Assembly: GCF_040706555.1 (NCBI RefSeq)
Contig: NZ_JAPDRH010000004.1
Coordinates: 124,001 to 188,000 of the forward strand
Source of the DNA: Lentisalinibacter salinarum
Lineage (GTDB): Bacteria; Pseudomonadota; Gammaproteobacteria; Steroidobacterales; Woeseiaceae
DNA length: 64,000 nt
Direction: 5' to 3'
Positions 32,271-40,630 of this stretch are shown here, one piece after another. The notes beneath the pieces are model-generated. The model searched no databases. It was given only the letters and a program-made list of their open reading frames with translations, and had not been told where the DNA came from. The position numbers were made by a program, and so were the translations under genes. How positions within the stretch are numbered: position 1 is the first letter of the stretch; each line of letters opens with the position of its first letter.

Positions 32271-34507
32271 TATCGCTCCAGGGCCAGAGTGGCAAGAAAC
32301 ACCAGCAGCGCCGCCAGCGCCAGCCCGCGGCGTAGCGGCAGTGGCGGCGACAGGGCCGCCATCGATGCTTCGCCTTGCCACCGCCTGAGGACCCCGACCT
32401 CGACCAGGTCGCTGGCGAGAATTTGGTCCGGCCCGCCCGGATCGTCCTGGCCGGCCAGGAAAGCGTGACGCCACCGTCGCGCGTCGGTCTCCCAGGCCAG
32501 CTGCCACACGCCGTCGGGTCCGTCCGGCAACGGCACACGCCAGCGCCCCGGCGCCAGGGGTTCGGCTCGTACTTCGACGACGCCCGTCGGGGTCGTCAGG
32601 ACGACACGCCTCGGCGGCTGCGAGCCGATCCCGGTGTCGATCACGACCTCCGCGGCACCACGCCGGTAGGCGATCGCCGACGGCCCCGTACTGCCGACGG
32701 CAACGGCTTCCACGACGCCGGCGGCGAGCGCCGGCCAGTGCTCCCAGCCGAGCCAGTCTCCGGCCCATGCGCCAAGCCCGCCGGTGAGGACCGCGACCCG
32801 GCCGGCACCCGCCGTGCCGGTAACCAGCAGGGGCTCGCCCCCCGGCGCGACGAGATAGACCGTGGCCTCCGGGCGCGGCCGGGTGACGAGCCAGGCGTCC
32901 AGCGGCGGCCAGCCCCGGTCGGCCGCATCCGGAAGGAAACCCGCGCGTACCACCACCGGCTCTGCCGGCCCCGTAGCGAAGGCGGGCCGGCGGGATTCCA
33001 CCTCGTCGCGCATCAGCGCCGGGAGTCCGGCGAGATCGCGGCTGACGATCACGGTCACGTTCTCGCCGGCATCCAGCCGCTCGACGGGGACGTCGGCATC
33101 CGCATCACCGACGACGATCGCGATGAGTTCGGCGCCTTTGCCGTGCAGGCCGGCATCCAGCGCGGCGAGATCGTCGTCGGCGAGCTGTCCGTCGGTGACC
33201 AGCACCAGCAGGCGCTGGTACTGGCCAGCATCGGCGAGCATCGCGAGTCCGGTCCGGATGGCGGGCAACAGCCGGGTGCCGCCGCTGGCACGATCCGGAA
33301 AGGCCGCGCGCAGTGCCCGGGCGTGATCTTCGCGGGACGCCGATGCAAGCAGCACCCGCGCCTCGGCTTCGAACGCAACGAGGCCGGTGCGATCGGTCGG
33401 CGTCAGTGCGCGCGCGGTCGCGACGACTGCATCCCGCGCCGCACGCAGTGCGCCGTAGTCGTCCCGTCCCATGCTGCCGGAGACATCCACCAGGAAGACG
33501 AGGTCGGCGGGTTGGTCCGGCGCGGGGGGCTCCGAGACGACGGGCAGAACAGACTCCAGCACCGAGCCCCGGTAGGCGCCCAGGCCGAACGCATCCGGTC
33601 CGCCGAGCACGAGCAGGCCGGTCGCGCTTTCTCTGACGGCCGCCGCCAGCGAGCGCCAGGCGGCATCCGGGACGCCATCGGCCGGCACGTTGTCGAGGAT
33701 GATGGCGCCGTAACGCCCCAGGCTGTCGGCCGCGGCCGGCCATGCATGCGGTTGCATGCGAACGACCGGCCAGCCGCCCCCCGCGAGTGCATCGCCGAGC
33801 GCCGACCGGTCGCGGCTCACGACGAGCAAAGCCGGTCGTCCGGCAATATTCACGATCGCGGCACCCGTCAGGCGATCCACTGGTTCCCCGGTCGATCGGT
33901 CTGCCAGCTCGGCGTCGAGCTGCAGCACTCCGGTGCGCGGCGCCTCGAGACTGAGCCGGGTCACCTCGTCGGGGCTCGCGCTCACCCGAGCGAGCCGCGC
34001 CCCCTCGTGCTCGAGGACCACATCGAGGGCCGCTCCCGCGGGCGCCTCGTGCCGGACCTCGAGGAAGATTGGCTCGCCGGCCGCGGCACGAGCCGGCGCC
34101 CGCACGCCGATAATCACGGGTTCGTGCACCCCGCGCGTCGGTTGCCAGAAGACCGGGTGGCCGGCTTCGGCCGACTGTCTGACGAGAGTCGCCGTGCGTG
34201 CCGGCCAGCGCCCTCGGGATGCGAGGACAATGACGTTGCGATCCCGCGGCGCCAGATCACGTAGCGTCGCCTCCAGTACGGCATCCATGCGGCCGGGCGG
34301 CGCCTGCCGGCTGGATACGGTCGTGCTGCGTCCATCTGTCACGGCCACGATCCCGTCGGCCGCCGACATGGCCGCCTTGGTCGGCTCGGCGATCACTGTC
34401 AGCACGCTTACGCCCTGGCCAGAGTCGTGCCCGGGCACCAGGACGGCTGCCGCCAACAACAGCGCCGCCGCCGCGCGCCCGACCGGGCCCCGCCACCGCC
34501 TAGCCAA
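32153..34507 (-). CDS. VWA-domain membrane protein, last gene of the MoxR/Bat module
   Basis: A 784-aa protein from TTG 34507, overlapping the previous gene by 8 bases. It has an N-terminal signal or membrane helix (8-25), a predicted class I glutamine-amidotransferase-like region without an obvious catalytic Cys (GRYGAIILDNVPADG), and a VWA domain with the MIDAS motif FLVDVSGSMG and TDGQLADDD. Further beta-rich parts follow, and a C-terminal helix (LALAALLVFLATLALERY). The last 30 or so residues, rich in Asp-Arg-Ser repeats, are encoded inside the REP element at 32140-32270, so the native C-terminus was probably changed by REP insertion. Related VWA proteins accompany MoxR ATPases. Confidence 0.82.
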   Translation of the reverse strand: MARRWRGPVGRAAAALLLAAAVLVPGHDSGQGVSVLTVIAEPTKAAMSAADGIVAVTDGRSTTVSSRQAPPGRMDAVLEATLRDLAPRDRNVIVLASRGRWPARTATLVRQSAEAGHPVFWQPTRGVHEPVIIGVRAPARAAAGEPIFLEVRHEAPAGAALDVVLEHEGARLARVSASPDEVTRLSLEAPRTGVLQLDAELADRSTGEPVDRLTGAAIVNIAGRPALLVVSRDRSALGDALAGGGWPVVRMQPHAWPAAADSLGRYGAIILDNVPADGVPDAAWRSLAAAVRESATGLLVLGGPDAFGLGAYRGSVLESVLPVVSEPPAPDQPADLVFLVDVSGSMGRDDYGALRAARDAVVATARALTPTDRTGLVAFEAEARVLLASASREDHARALRAAFPDRASGGTRLLPAIRTGLAMLADAGQYQRLLVLVTDGQLADDDLAALDAGLHGKGAELIAIVVGDADADVPVERLDAGENVTVIVSRDLAGLPALMRDEVESRRPAFATGPAEPVVVRAGFLPDAADRGWPPLDAWLVTRPRPEATVYLVAPGGEPLLVTGTAGAGRVAVLTGGLGAWAGDWLGWEHWPALAAGVVEAVAVGSTGPSAIAYRRGAAEVVIDTGIGSQPPRRVVLTTPTGVVEVRAEPLAPGRWRVPLPDGPDGVWQLAWETDARRWRHAFLAGQDDPGGPDQILASDLVEVGVLRRWQGEASMAALSPPLPLRRGLALAALLVFLATLALERYVGGALAPIAVRWPGRDRVSDRDSDRDSDRDSGRDRDRA

Positions 34508-36053
34508 GTCGGGTCTCCCGGGCCGATCGCTGCAGGCGCAGACCGTCGAGCAGCAGCAGGGCGAGAGCGGCAGCGAGCAGCGGTGACGTCAGCGACCTCC
34601 GTTCCGAGACCGTGGCCGAGGCAGCGGCCGAAGCGATGGCCGGAAGGGCCAGCGGCGCGATGTCCGACTCCGCCGCCGGCCTCTCCGCCAGGGCGACGGG
34701 GTCGAGCACCGGTCGGCCGAGCGCGAGGTCGACCAGCGCGCCGACCAGGGCCGCGTACTCGGGTTGGCCCGTCAGGGCCGGGTTGGCCATGTCGATCACG
34801 GTCTCGACGAGCGGGCCGGGCCCACGCCGCAACAACGGACGTTCGCCTGCAGCGAGCAGCGTCTCGTACCCATTGGACGCGCCGTCATCGGGCCAGGCGG
34901 CGGCCGCGATCCAGTCGGGCTGCAGTCGAAACTCCGCGGTCTCCGCCAGCACCGCGGCCTGCAACAGGGGGGCGGTGACGGGTTCGGTTGCGCCGGTGTG
35001 CAGCACGATGCCCGGCATGCCGGGCGCGGCGCGCTTGCCGCAAGTGACCTGCAGCGCGGCGGGTCCGTCGCTGGCGCGAGTCACGAGCCCGGGGTGATGG
35101 GCGAGTGCCCGCTGCAGGTCGCCGGGACACACCGGATCGATTCGCGCGCGCACCGCATGCAGCGGCGTCATGTCGAGCGTGAGCCCGTCGTCGGCGGGCA
35201 GCGCGTCGCCGGGCTCGAGTCGGGCGGACAGTCGGCCCGTCCCGACCGGGATTTCCATTCGCAGCGGCGGGGCTTCGCCGGGTGCCATCTCCAGTTCGTA
35301 ACTGCTTGCCGCTTTGCCGTCGGTTTCCAGCTGCAGACGGCGAAGCTGCTGCTGTTCGCCCCGGTTGGCGACGACGACGAGCACACGTGCCATCGTCGGC
35401 TCATCCGGATTGCGGCGGGCGGCGAGACGGACGACGCTCGCATTCTCGGTGGCTGCGCCGACGAGTAACGACCGACTGATCGGGGCCCGAGCGGCCCAGT
35501 CGGCGATGCGGCGGTCCGCGCCGTCGCTGACGAGCCAGTGAGACGTATCCGTCTGCATGATTGCGGCGGGAGGCGGAGAGGGACGCACGGCGTCCGCGGA
35601 TTGCCAGGCCGGGGCTCGCAGCGCATCCGGATCGCCGCCGTCGAGGGCGAGCGCGGGATCGGTGAGTGAGCGCAGGATCACGGAAGAGGCGGGCGCCTCG
35701 TCGAGTGCGTCCGCCAGGCGCGCGAGACCGGCCGTGAGGCGCGACTCACTGTCTTCTTCCGCGAGCATGCTCAGCGTATCGTCGATCCACACCGTGATCC
35801 GTCCGCCGGCCTGCTCCCAGCCGGGATCGGCGAGGGCGAGGATGACCAATGCCGTGATCAGTGCGCGCAGGCGCCAGGCCGGGTCGGGCGGACGCTTCGC
35901 ACTGGCGCCGGGCCGGAGGCCGCTCGCTTCCCGCCACAGGAAAACGGCACCCGTAGGCACCTCGATCAGTGGCGCCTGCCAGCGGTGCAGCCAGCGGATG
36001 ACCGGCAGCACGGCGAGGGCCGCCAGCCAGAGCGGTGCGCCGAGGACGAACAC
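34500..36053 (-). CDS. BatA-like protein (aerotolerance-type N-terminal domain)
   Basis: A 517-aa membrane protein from GTG 36053, directly abutting the DUF58 gene. Residues 1-80 match the BatA N-terminal layout: a first helix (APLWLAALAVLPVIRWLHRW), a conserved VPTGAVFLWRE, and a second helix before VTVWIDD-like WIDDTLSM, where the VWA metal site has degenerated. The middle is beta-rich, and a last helix spans about 487-505. It probably anchors in the inner membrane with a large periplasmic part and works with the MoxR and VWA proteins. The substrate of the complex is unknown. Confidence 0.8.
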   Translation of the reverse strand: MFVLGAPLWLAALAVLPVIRWLHRWQAPLIEVPTGAVFLWREASGLRPGASAKRPPDPAWRLRALITALVILALADPGWEQAGGRITVWIDDTLSMLAEEDSESRLTAGLARLADALDEAPASSVILRSLTDPALALDGGDPDALRAPAWQSADAVRPSPPPAAIMQTDTSHWLVSDGADRRIADWAARAPISRSLLVGAATENASVVRLAARRNPDEPTMARVLVVVANRGEQQQLRRLQLETDGKAASSYELEMAPGEAPPLRMEIPVGTGRLSARLEPGDALPADDGLTLDMTPLHAVRARIDPVCPGDLQRALAHHPGLVTRASDGPAALQVTCGKRAAPGMPGIVLHTGATEPVTAPLLQAAVLAETAEFRLQPDWIAAAAWPDDGASNGYETLLAAGERPLLRRGPGPLVETVIDMANPALTGQPEYAALVGALVDLALGRPVLDPVALAERPAAESDIAPLALPAIASAAASATVSERRSLTSPLLAAALALLLLDGLRLQRSARETRLG

Positions 36054-36938
36054 TCAGGCTCCGAGATGGGTGAGCAGGGTCCGTTCCCAGTCGCCGTCGT
36101 CGCGACAGCGGCTGAAGCGCATACCGAGCCCGACGGTGATGGCCCGCAGGCGTTCACCGTGCCGATCCAGGCGTTCGCGAGCAGCGACAATGGTGGCCGG
36201 GGAGAGGGTGAGCGGGCGGCGCTCGCCGCTCTCGACGTCACGCAGGAGCGCGGGTCCGACTGCCGCCGGGTCCGCCTCGTCGCGAGCGAGGACCTGGATC
36301 ACCTCGGCGCCGGCGACACTCGCGCGCAGCCGCCGCAGATCCGCCGCCATGGCATCCTCGCGCAGCAGATCGCTGATCAGCATCAGGTTGCCCGAGCGCC
36401 GCATGTGCGCAGTGCACACGCCCGGCAGCGAGGCGCCGCCCCGCGGCAATGGCTCGAAACGGCGGAGTTCGCGCACGAGCGTCGCGAACTGGCGCGAACC
36501 GCGCCCGGCGGCCACGCGGACGCGCACGCGGTCGTCGAACACCAGCAGTGACACCCGGTGTCCCGCCTGCAGCAACGCATAGGCGAACCCGAGTCCCAGT
36601 TCCACGGCGAAGGGCCACTTCCGTCCCAGGGCCATCGAGGCACTGCCGTCGACGGCGAGATACCAGTCCGCGGCCGACTCGTCCCGGTAGCGGCGGATCA
36701 GCGTCCGGCCCCGGCGGGCGGACTGGCGCCAGTCGATGTGGCGGATGTCCTCCCCCGGCGCGTAGGCGCGCAGGTCCAGGAACTCGAGGCCGGCCCCGGC
36801 CCGGTCCCGTGCCGAGCGTGGCCCGACCCCCTGTACGGCATGGCCGCCGAGGAGTGGCGTTGCCAGCCGGGCGAACCGCCGCAGCCGCGCCTCGTCCGGC
36901 GGCGCGGTGCCGGTCAGCCGATGTGCCTGGTGCGCCAT
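36054..36938 (-). CDS. DUF58 domain protein of the MoxR module
   Basis: A 294-aa soluble protein with the two DUF58 hallmarks. GEDIRHIDWRQSARRGRTLIRR is one (given here in parts: GEDIRHIDWR, then QSARRGRTLIRR), and the VWA-like LAVDGSASM with LLVFDDRV and LISDLLRED is the other. DUF58 proteins are encoded beside MoxR and link it to membrane VWA partners. The start is ATG 36938, inside the end of the MoxR gene (25-base overlap); upstream in-frame codons only shadow MoxR. The stop abuts the start of the BatA-like gene, so translation is tightly coupled. Confidence 0.9.
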   Translation of the reverse strand: MAHQAHRLTGTAPPDEARLRRFARLATPLLGGHAVQGVGPRSARDRAGAGLEFLDLRAYAPGEDIRHIDWRQSARRGRTLIRRYRDESAADWYLAVDGSASMALGRKWPFAVELGLGFAYALLQAGHRVSLLVFDDRVRVRVAAGRGSRQFATLVRELRRFEPLPRGGASLPGVCTAHMRRSGNLMLISDLLREDAMAADLRRLRASVAGAEVIQVLARDEADPAAVGPALLRDVESGERRPLTLSPATIVAARERLDRHGERLRAITVGLGMRFSRCRDDGDWERTLLTHLGA

Positions 36939-37903
36939 GCCGTCAGTATGCCCTCGACGACCGCATCGACCGTGATGCCCTCCAGTTCGCTGGCGGTATG
37001 CAGCAACAGCCGGTGCAGGAGTATGGCTGGCGCCACCTCGGCGACGTCCTCGAAACCGGCCTGGGGCCGGCCGTCGAACAGCGCCCTGACGCGTGCACAG
37101 CGGATCAGTGCCTGCAGCGCCCGGGGACTCGCCCCGTAACGGATATGGCGCGCGGCCGGTTCCGTCGCGGTGCGCGCATCCGGCTGGGTGGCGAGCACCA
37201 GTTCGATGGCCGCCTGCCGTACCGGCGTGGAGACGATCACCTCGCGGGCGGCGGCGCGGATCGCCAGGGCCCGGTCGCGGTCGACGAGGCAGCCGAGCTG
37301 GTCGGCCGGTTCGCCGTCCAGCGACGTCTCCAGCAGCGCTTCCAGGCTGTCGGCCGACGGGTAGGCGATGGGTATCTTCAGGAGGAAGCGGTCCAGCTGG
37401 GCCTCGGGCAGGGGATAGGTCCCCTCGAGTTCGATCGGGTTCTGCGTGGCGATCACCCAGAACGGGTCGGGCAACGGAAAGCGGATGCCGGCGTAAGTGA
37501 CCTGCCGCTCCTGCATCGCCTCCAGCAGCGCGGACTGGGTGCGCGGGGTCGCCCGGTTTATCTCGTCGACCAGCACGAGGTGGGCGAACAACGGGCCCGG
37601 GCGGAATTCCACCTCGCCGGAGCCGCCGCGCAGCACCTCGCTGCCGGTAATGTCCGCCGGCAGCAGATCGGGCGTGCACTGGATGCGGCCGAGGTCCACG
37701 CCGACCGCGCCCGCGATGGCTTTGGCGAGGTGGGTCTTGCCCAGCCCGGGCAGTCCTTCCAGCAGGACGTGGCCGCCGGCGAACAGGCCGATCAGGAGGT
37801 GGCGGACCACGGCCTGCTGGCCGACGATCACGGCATTCAGCGCCTCCTCCAGCCGCTGCATGTCCCGGCGGATCGTCTCGGCGGTGTCGGCGAAATCGTT
37901 CAC
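36914..37903 (-). CDS. moxR: MoxR-family AAA+ ATPase
   Basis: A 329-aa AAA+ chaperone. Walker A is EGLPGLGKTHLAKA (Gly50-Thr57), Walker B is LVLVDEINRA, sensor 1 is VIATQNPIELEGTYPLPEAQLDRF (in parts: VIATQNP and LPEAQLDRF), and sensor 2 is GASPRALQAL. MoxR ATPases activate or assemble metalloenzymes and surface complexes through VWA partners, which are all encoded just downstream here. The GTG start at 37903 overlaps the preceding stop (GTGA). It is the energy source of this cluster, and its client is not apparent. The dockerin and cohesin surface proteins upstream are candidates. Confidence 0.96.
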   Translation of the reverse strand: MNDFADTAETIRRDMQRLEEALNAVIVGQQAVVRHLLIGLFAGGHVLLEGLPGLGKTHLAKAIAGAVGVDLGRIQCTPDLLPADITGSEVLRGGSGEVEFRPGPLFAHLVLVDEINRATPRTQSALLEAMQERQVTYAGIRFPLPDPFWVIATQNPIELEGTYPLPEAQLDRFLLKIPIAYPSADSLEALLETSLDGEPADQLGCLVDRDRALAIRAAAREVIVSTPVRQAAIELVLATQPDARTATEPAARHIRYGASPRALQALIRCARVRALFDGRPQAGFEDVAEVAPAILLHRLLLHTASELEGITVDAVVEGILTAWRTRHIG

Positions 37904-38958
37904 GATCCGTCCCTCCTCGACTCGAGGTAGCGGCGCGCATAAGCGGTCTGCGCCGGGCTCAGTCTCGCCTGTGTTGCGCCCTCCGGCGGTGCGGCGGCCG
38001 GGCGCAATAGCGATCCCCGAGGCGCGCGGTCGGCACCCTCTGCGTAATCCGCACCGGTTGTGGCGGCGGTTGCCACCACGGTTCCCTGCCGGGCAAGTGT
38101 GGCCGCATCGCTCGGCATCATGCCACTGTCCCGGCCGTCCATTTCGTCCGTTCCGTCGCGCGCGCCGGCTTGCGCGTCGCCTGCCTCGGCACCGCCGCCG
38201 GTGCTCCCCGCCGCATGGCCCGGAGCGCGGGGCTGGATTTCCGCTGCCTCTTCGCGCATCGCTCCCGGTTCCGGCGGTTCCGCCGATGGAGCCTGGCTGC
38301 GCATCCGGTCTTTGCCGTGGGAGGCCTCGGGCTCTTCACTGCCGTTGGCCGTCAGTGTCTGCCGAAGACGCTGCAGCGACCTCCCGTCTTCCTCCCGAGC
38401 CATCAGGGACGCCGTGCCGGTTGCCCTTCCGGCTTCGCGCGCTGTCATCGATGCCTCGTCGGTCGGCGAGGCCAGCCGGAGCACCAGCAGGCCGAGGAAG
38501 GCAGGGATCAGCGCGAGCGCGGCACGGGAGATGTGTGGCGCCTGCCGCAGTCGTCGGCGCTCGGTCAGCAGTGCGTCGGCTGTTTCTCTCGCCCGCCGTG
38601 TGACTTCGCGGGCCGCGGGCGAGGGGGCGAGGGCTGCATCCGCCTCGAGCGCCGAGACCAGCAGTGCGCGGGTGCCGAAAGTGCGGTCGGCGTGCAATGC
38701 GGCATCCGTAAGTGCAGGTCGGGCGGCGAGGCCCGGGGCGAGCGCGGCCAGAATCGCAGCGCACACGAGGCTCGCCGTTACGGTCCAGTCGGGTTCGAAG
38801 GCCGGCAGCAGGGCTGCGCCGCCGACCGCCAGCAGCGTCAGGCCCCCGAGCCAGGCGGCAAGGGGCACGCGGCGCACGATCATGCCCCACCAGAGGCTGC
38901 GTCGCGCGGCGCGCAGGAGTCGCAGCAAGGGGTCGGAGGCTGCCAGAAGCCGGGTCAC
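37900..38958 (-). CDS. Membrane protein of unknown function with long low-complexity tail
   Basis: A 352-aa protein. Two hydrophobic segments (about 30-50 and 58-78) are followed by a helical charged part (TRRARETADALLTERRRLRQ) and a third helix near 145-162. The rest is a disordered Ala/Gly/Glu/Asp-rich region with DGTDEMDGRDSGMMP and a conserved-looking end (LSPAQTAYARRYLES). The first part recalls DUF4175-like proteins found in some MoxR clusters, but the match is weak. GTG 38958 overlaps the previous stop by four bases, as does its own stop with moxR. I do not recognise a function. Confidence 0.7.
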   Translation of the reverse strand: MTRLLAASDPLLRLLRAARRSLWWGMIVRRVPLAAWLGGLTLLAVGGAALLPAFEPDWTVTASLVCAAILAALAPGLAARPALTDAALHADRTFGTRALLVSALEADAALAPSPAAREVTRRARETADALLTERRRLRQAPHISRAALALIPAFLGLLVLRLASPTDEASMTAREAGRATGTASLMAREEDGRSLQRLRQTLTANGSEEPEASHGKDRMRSQAPSAEPPEPGAMREEAAEIQPRAPGHAAGSTGGGAEAGDAQAGARDGTDEMDGRDSGMMPSDAATLARQGTVVATAATTGADYAEGADRAPRGSLLRPAAAPPEGATQARLSPAQTAYARRYLESRRDGS

Positions 38959-39443
38959 GGCTGCACCCAGTTGCTTATCGGCGAACGCGCCAGCCAGATC
39001 CCGGCGGCGACACTTGCTCCGAGAGCCACGGCCAGCGGCTGCGCGGTCTCCTCGCCGACCGGCAGGCGTGAGATCAGTTCGCGGCCGAGGAGCACCACGC
39101 CGAACAGCGCTGCCGCGCCGGCCTGGGTGGCGGCGAGCGTGAGGGTGTCAATACCGGTCGCCGCCCAGAGCATCGCCAGCAGCGGCCAGAGCGGCAGGCT
39201 GGCGGCGGCGAGTATGGGCAGCGCCTCGCTCATCGGCGTATCCCGTGGGGTCCAAAAAGGTGTCAGCACCGCGATCAGGATCCACTGCCCGGTGATGCAG
39301 GCCGTCGCAGCGGTCGCGCTGATGGCGACGCTGGCGCCCGGCAGGCTCGGCGGCACCAGTGCCAGACTGGAGAGCCACCAGACGCTGGTCGCGGCCACCA
39401 GCAGAAAGACGGCGATCCCCGGTGCCGCGGTCAGCCGCTGCAC
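38955..39443 (-). CDS. Small polytopic membrane protein of unknown function
   Basis: A 162-aa protein from GTG 39443, chosen because GGAGGCAG lies upstream and because the longer in-frame reading is only an out-of-frame copy of the upstream gene. Four membrane helices are visible (about 9-30, 37-60, 75-95, 104-120), plus a fifth weak one near the end. It has short loops and no recognised motif. It overlaps both neighbours by a few bases in the MoxR operon, so it is likely a subunit of the same membrane complex. Confidence 0.65.
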   Translation of the reverse strand: MQRLTAAPGIAVFLLVAATSVWWLSSLALVPPSLPGASVAISATAATACITGQWILIAVLTPFWTPRDTPMSEALPILAAASLPLWPLLAMLWAATGIDTLTLAATQAGAAALFGVVLLGRELISRLPVGEETAQPLAVALGASVAAGIWLARSPISNWVQP

Positions 39444-40618
39444 GGTGCTGCCTCCGCCGACGGAATCTCCCGGCGCACCAGCCAGGCATCCTGTGCGATC
39501 CGGTCTCCGGGGATCGCCAGCCGGAGGAGCACCGCCAGCCCGCCTGCGCGCTCGCGCAGCAGCCGGGTTGCCGGGCCGGGAGACACGGCCGTGCCCGCGG
39601 CCTGCCAGATCTCGCCCGGCGCGAGGGGAGGTACGGCGTACACGCCATCTGCGGCCGCCAGCCACGCACCTTCGACGGTCCGGTGGCTACGATTGCAGAC
39701 CCGTGCCGTGCCGTCCCTGATCTCGGCGCGCAGGCTGGGCTCCGCCGGGAAGCTTCCGGCCGACTCGACGGATAATTGCGCCAGCAGCGTGGCGCGCCAC
39801 TCGATCCGGTTTGCCTCCTCGTCGAGCACGTAGTCGGTTCCGATCACGCGCGTGGGATACCCGCCGAATTCCCCCAGCGGCAGACGGTGCTCGCCGCGTC
39901 CGGTCGCAACTGCCGTGCCGAGGCTGACGTAGCGCGCGATCCGGTCGCCGCGGTCCACCTCGGCCCAGGCCACGAACGCGTCGTTGCGCCCGCCGGTCCA
40001 GAGCACACCCGCGACGGCGGTGGCCAGCAGGCAGAAGCCGAGAGCGGCGGGGCGCAGACCGGGCACAGCCAGCAATACCAGGAACACACCGAGGAAGCCG
40101 GCCACGAACACGGCCATCAGTTCGATCTCGCCATTGGCGTCGGGCAGCAGGGGCCGCAGCGCCTCCGCATCGATCATCGCCGGCGGTCCGTCCGCCGTCA
40201 GCCGTTCGAGCACGGCGGTCGAACTCCGCGCGTCGGCCCCGGCAACGAACCGGCCGCCACAACCCGCCCGCCGTGCCAGTACGTACTCCGCGTCGCCGGG
40301 GGCCCCGATCAGGATCAGCGGCCCGCAGCGACCGGCATACTCGAGCAGGGCGCGCAGCCGGTCCGTATCCAGGCGGGCGAGTGCGGAGCCGTCGATCACC
40401 AGCGCCTCGACTGCCGCATAGTCCTGCGGCTGCGTCGGCAGGTCGTCTGGCGATCTGGTCGGTACCGCGGCCAGATCGCCAGTAGACTCCATAGCGCCGA
40501 TGGCGGCGGCCGCCGTCTCGCCAACCGCGACGACGCCCCTGAGTGGCTCCTCAGCGCCGGAACCGGCTGCCGGCGCGGCGACGACCAGCAGCAGGCCAAG
40601 GGCGAGGGAACCGGCCAT
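39431..40618 (-). CDS. Exported/membrane protein of the MoxR cluster, function unknown
   Basis: A 395-aa protein with a signal peptide (LALGLLLVVAAPAAGSGA). An extracytoplasmic alpha/beta region follows (residues 25-160) that recalls glutamine-amidotransferase-like or VWA-like folds (VEALVIDGSALARL, GPLILIGAPGDAEYV). Two adjacent helices come next (about 168-212), then a beta-rich C-terminal domain with WEVD-like loops. Similar architectures accompany BatA proteins. The gap to the upstream gene is 12 bases and it overlaps the downstream one by 13, so it belongs to the operon. The function is not recognised. Confidence 0.72.
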   Translation of the reverse strand: MAGSLALGLLLVVAAPAAGSGAEEPLRGVVAVGETAAAAIGAMESTGDLAAVPTRSPDDLPTQPQDYAAVEALVIDGSALARLDTDRLRALLEYAGRCGPLILIGAPGDAEYVLARRAGCGGRFVAGADARSSTAVLERLTADGPPAMIDAEALRPLLPDANGEIELMAVFVAGFLGVFLVLLAVPGLRPAALGFCLLATAVAGVLWTGGRNDAFVAWAEVDRGDRIARYVSLGTAVATGRGEHRLPLGEFGGYPTRVIGTDYVLDEEANRIEWRATLLAQLSVESAGSFPAEPSLRAEIRDGTARVCNRSHRTVEGAWLAAADGVYAVPPLAPGEIWQAAGTAVSPGPATRLLRERAGGLAVLLRLAIPGDRIAQDAWLVRREIPSAEAAPCSG

Positions 40619-40630
40619 ACAAGATGCGGT

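Noticed and set aside
32375..34264. 629-codon plus-strand open frame opposite the VWA gene
   Set aside because: Arg/Gly/Asp-rich shadow sequence with no start signal; the VWA motif on the minus strand is clear.
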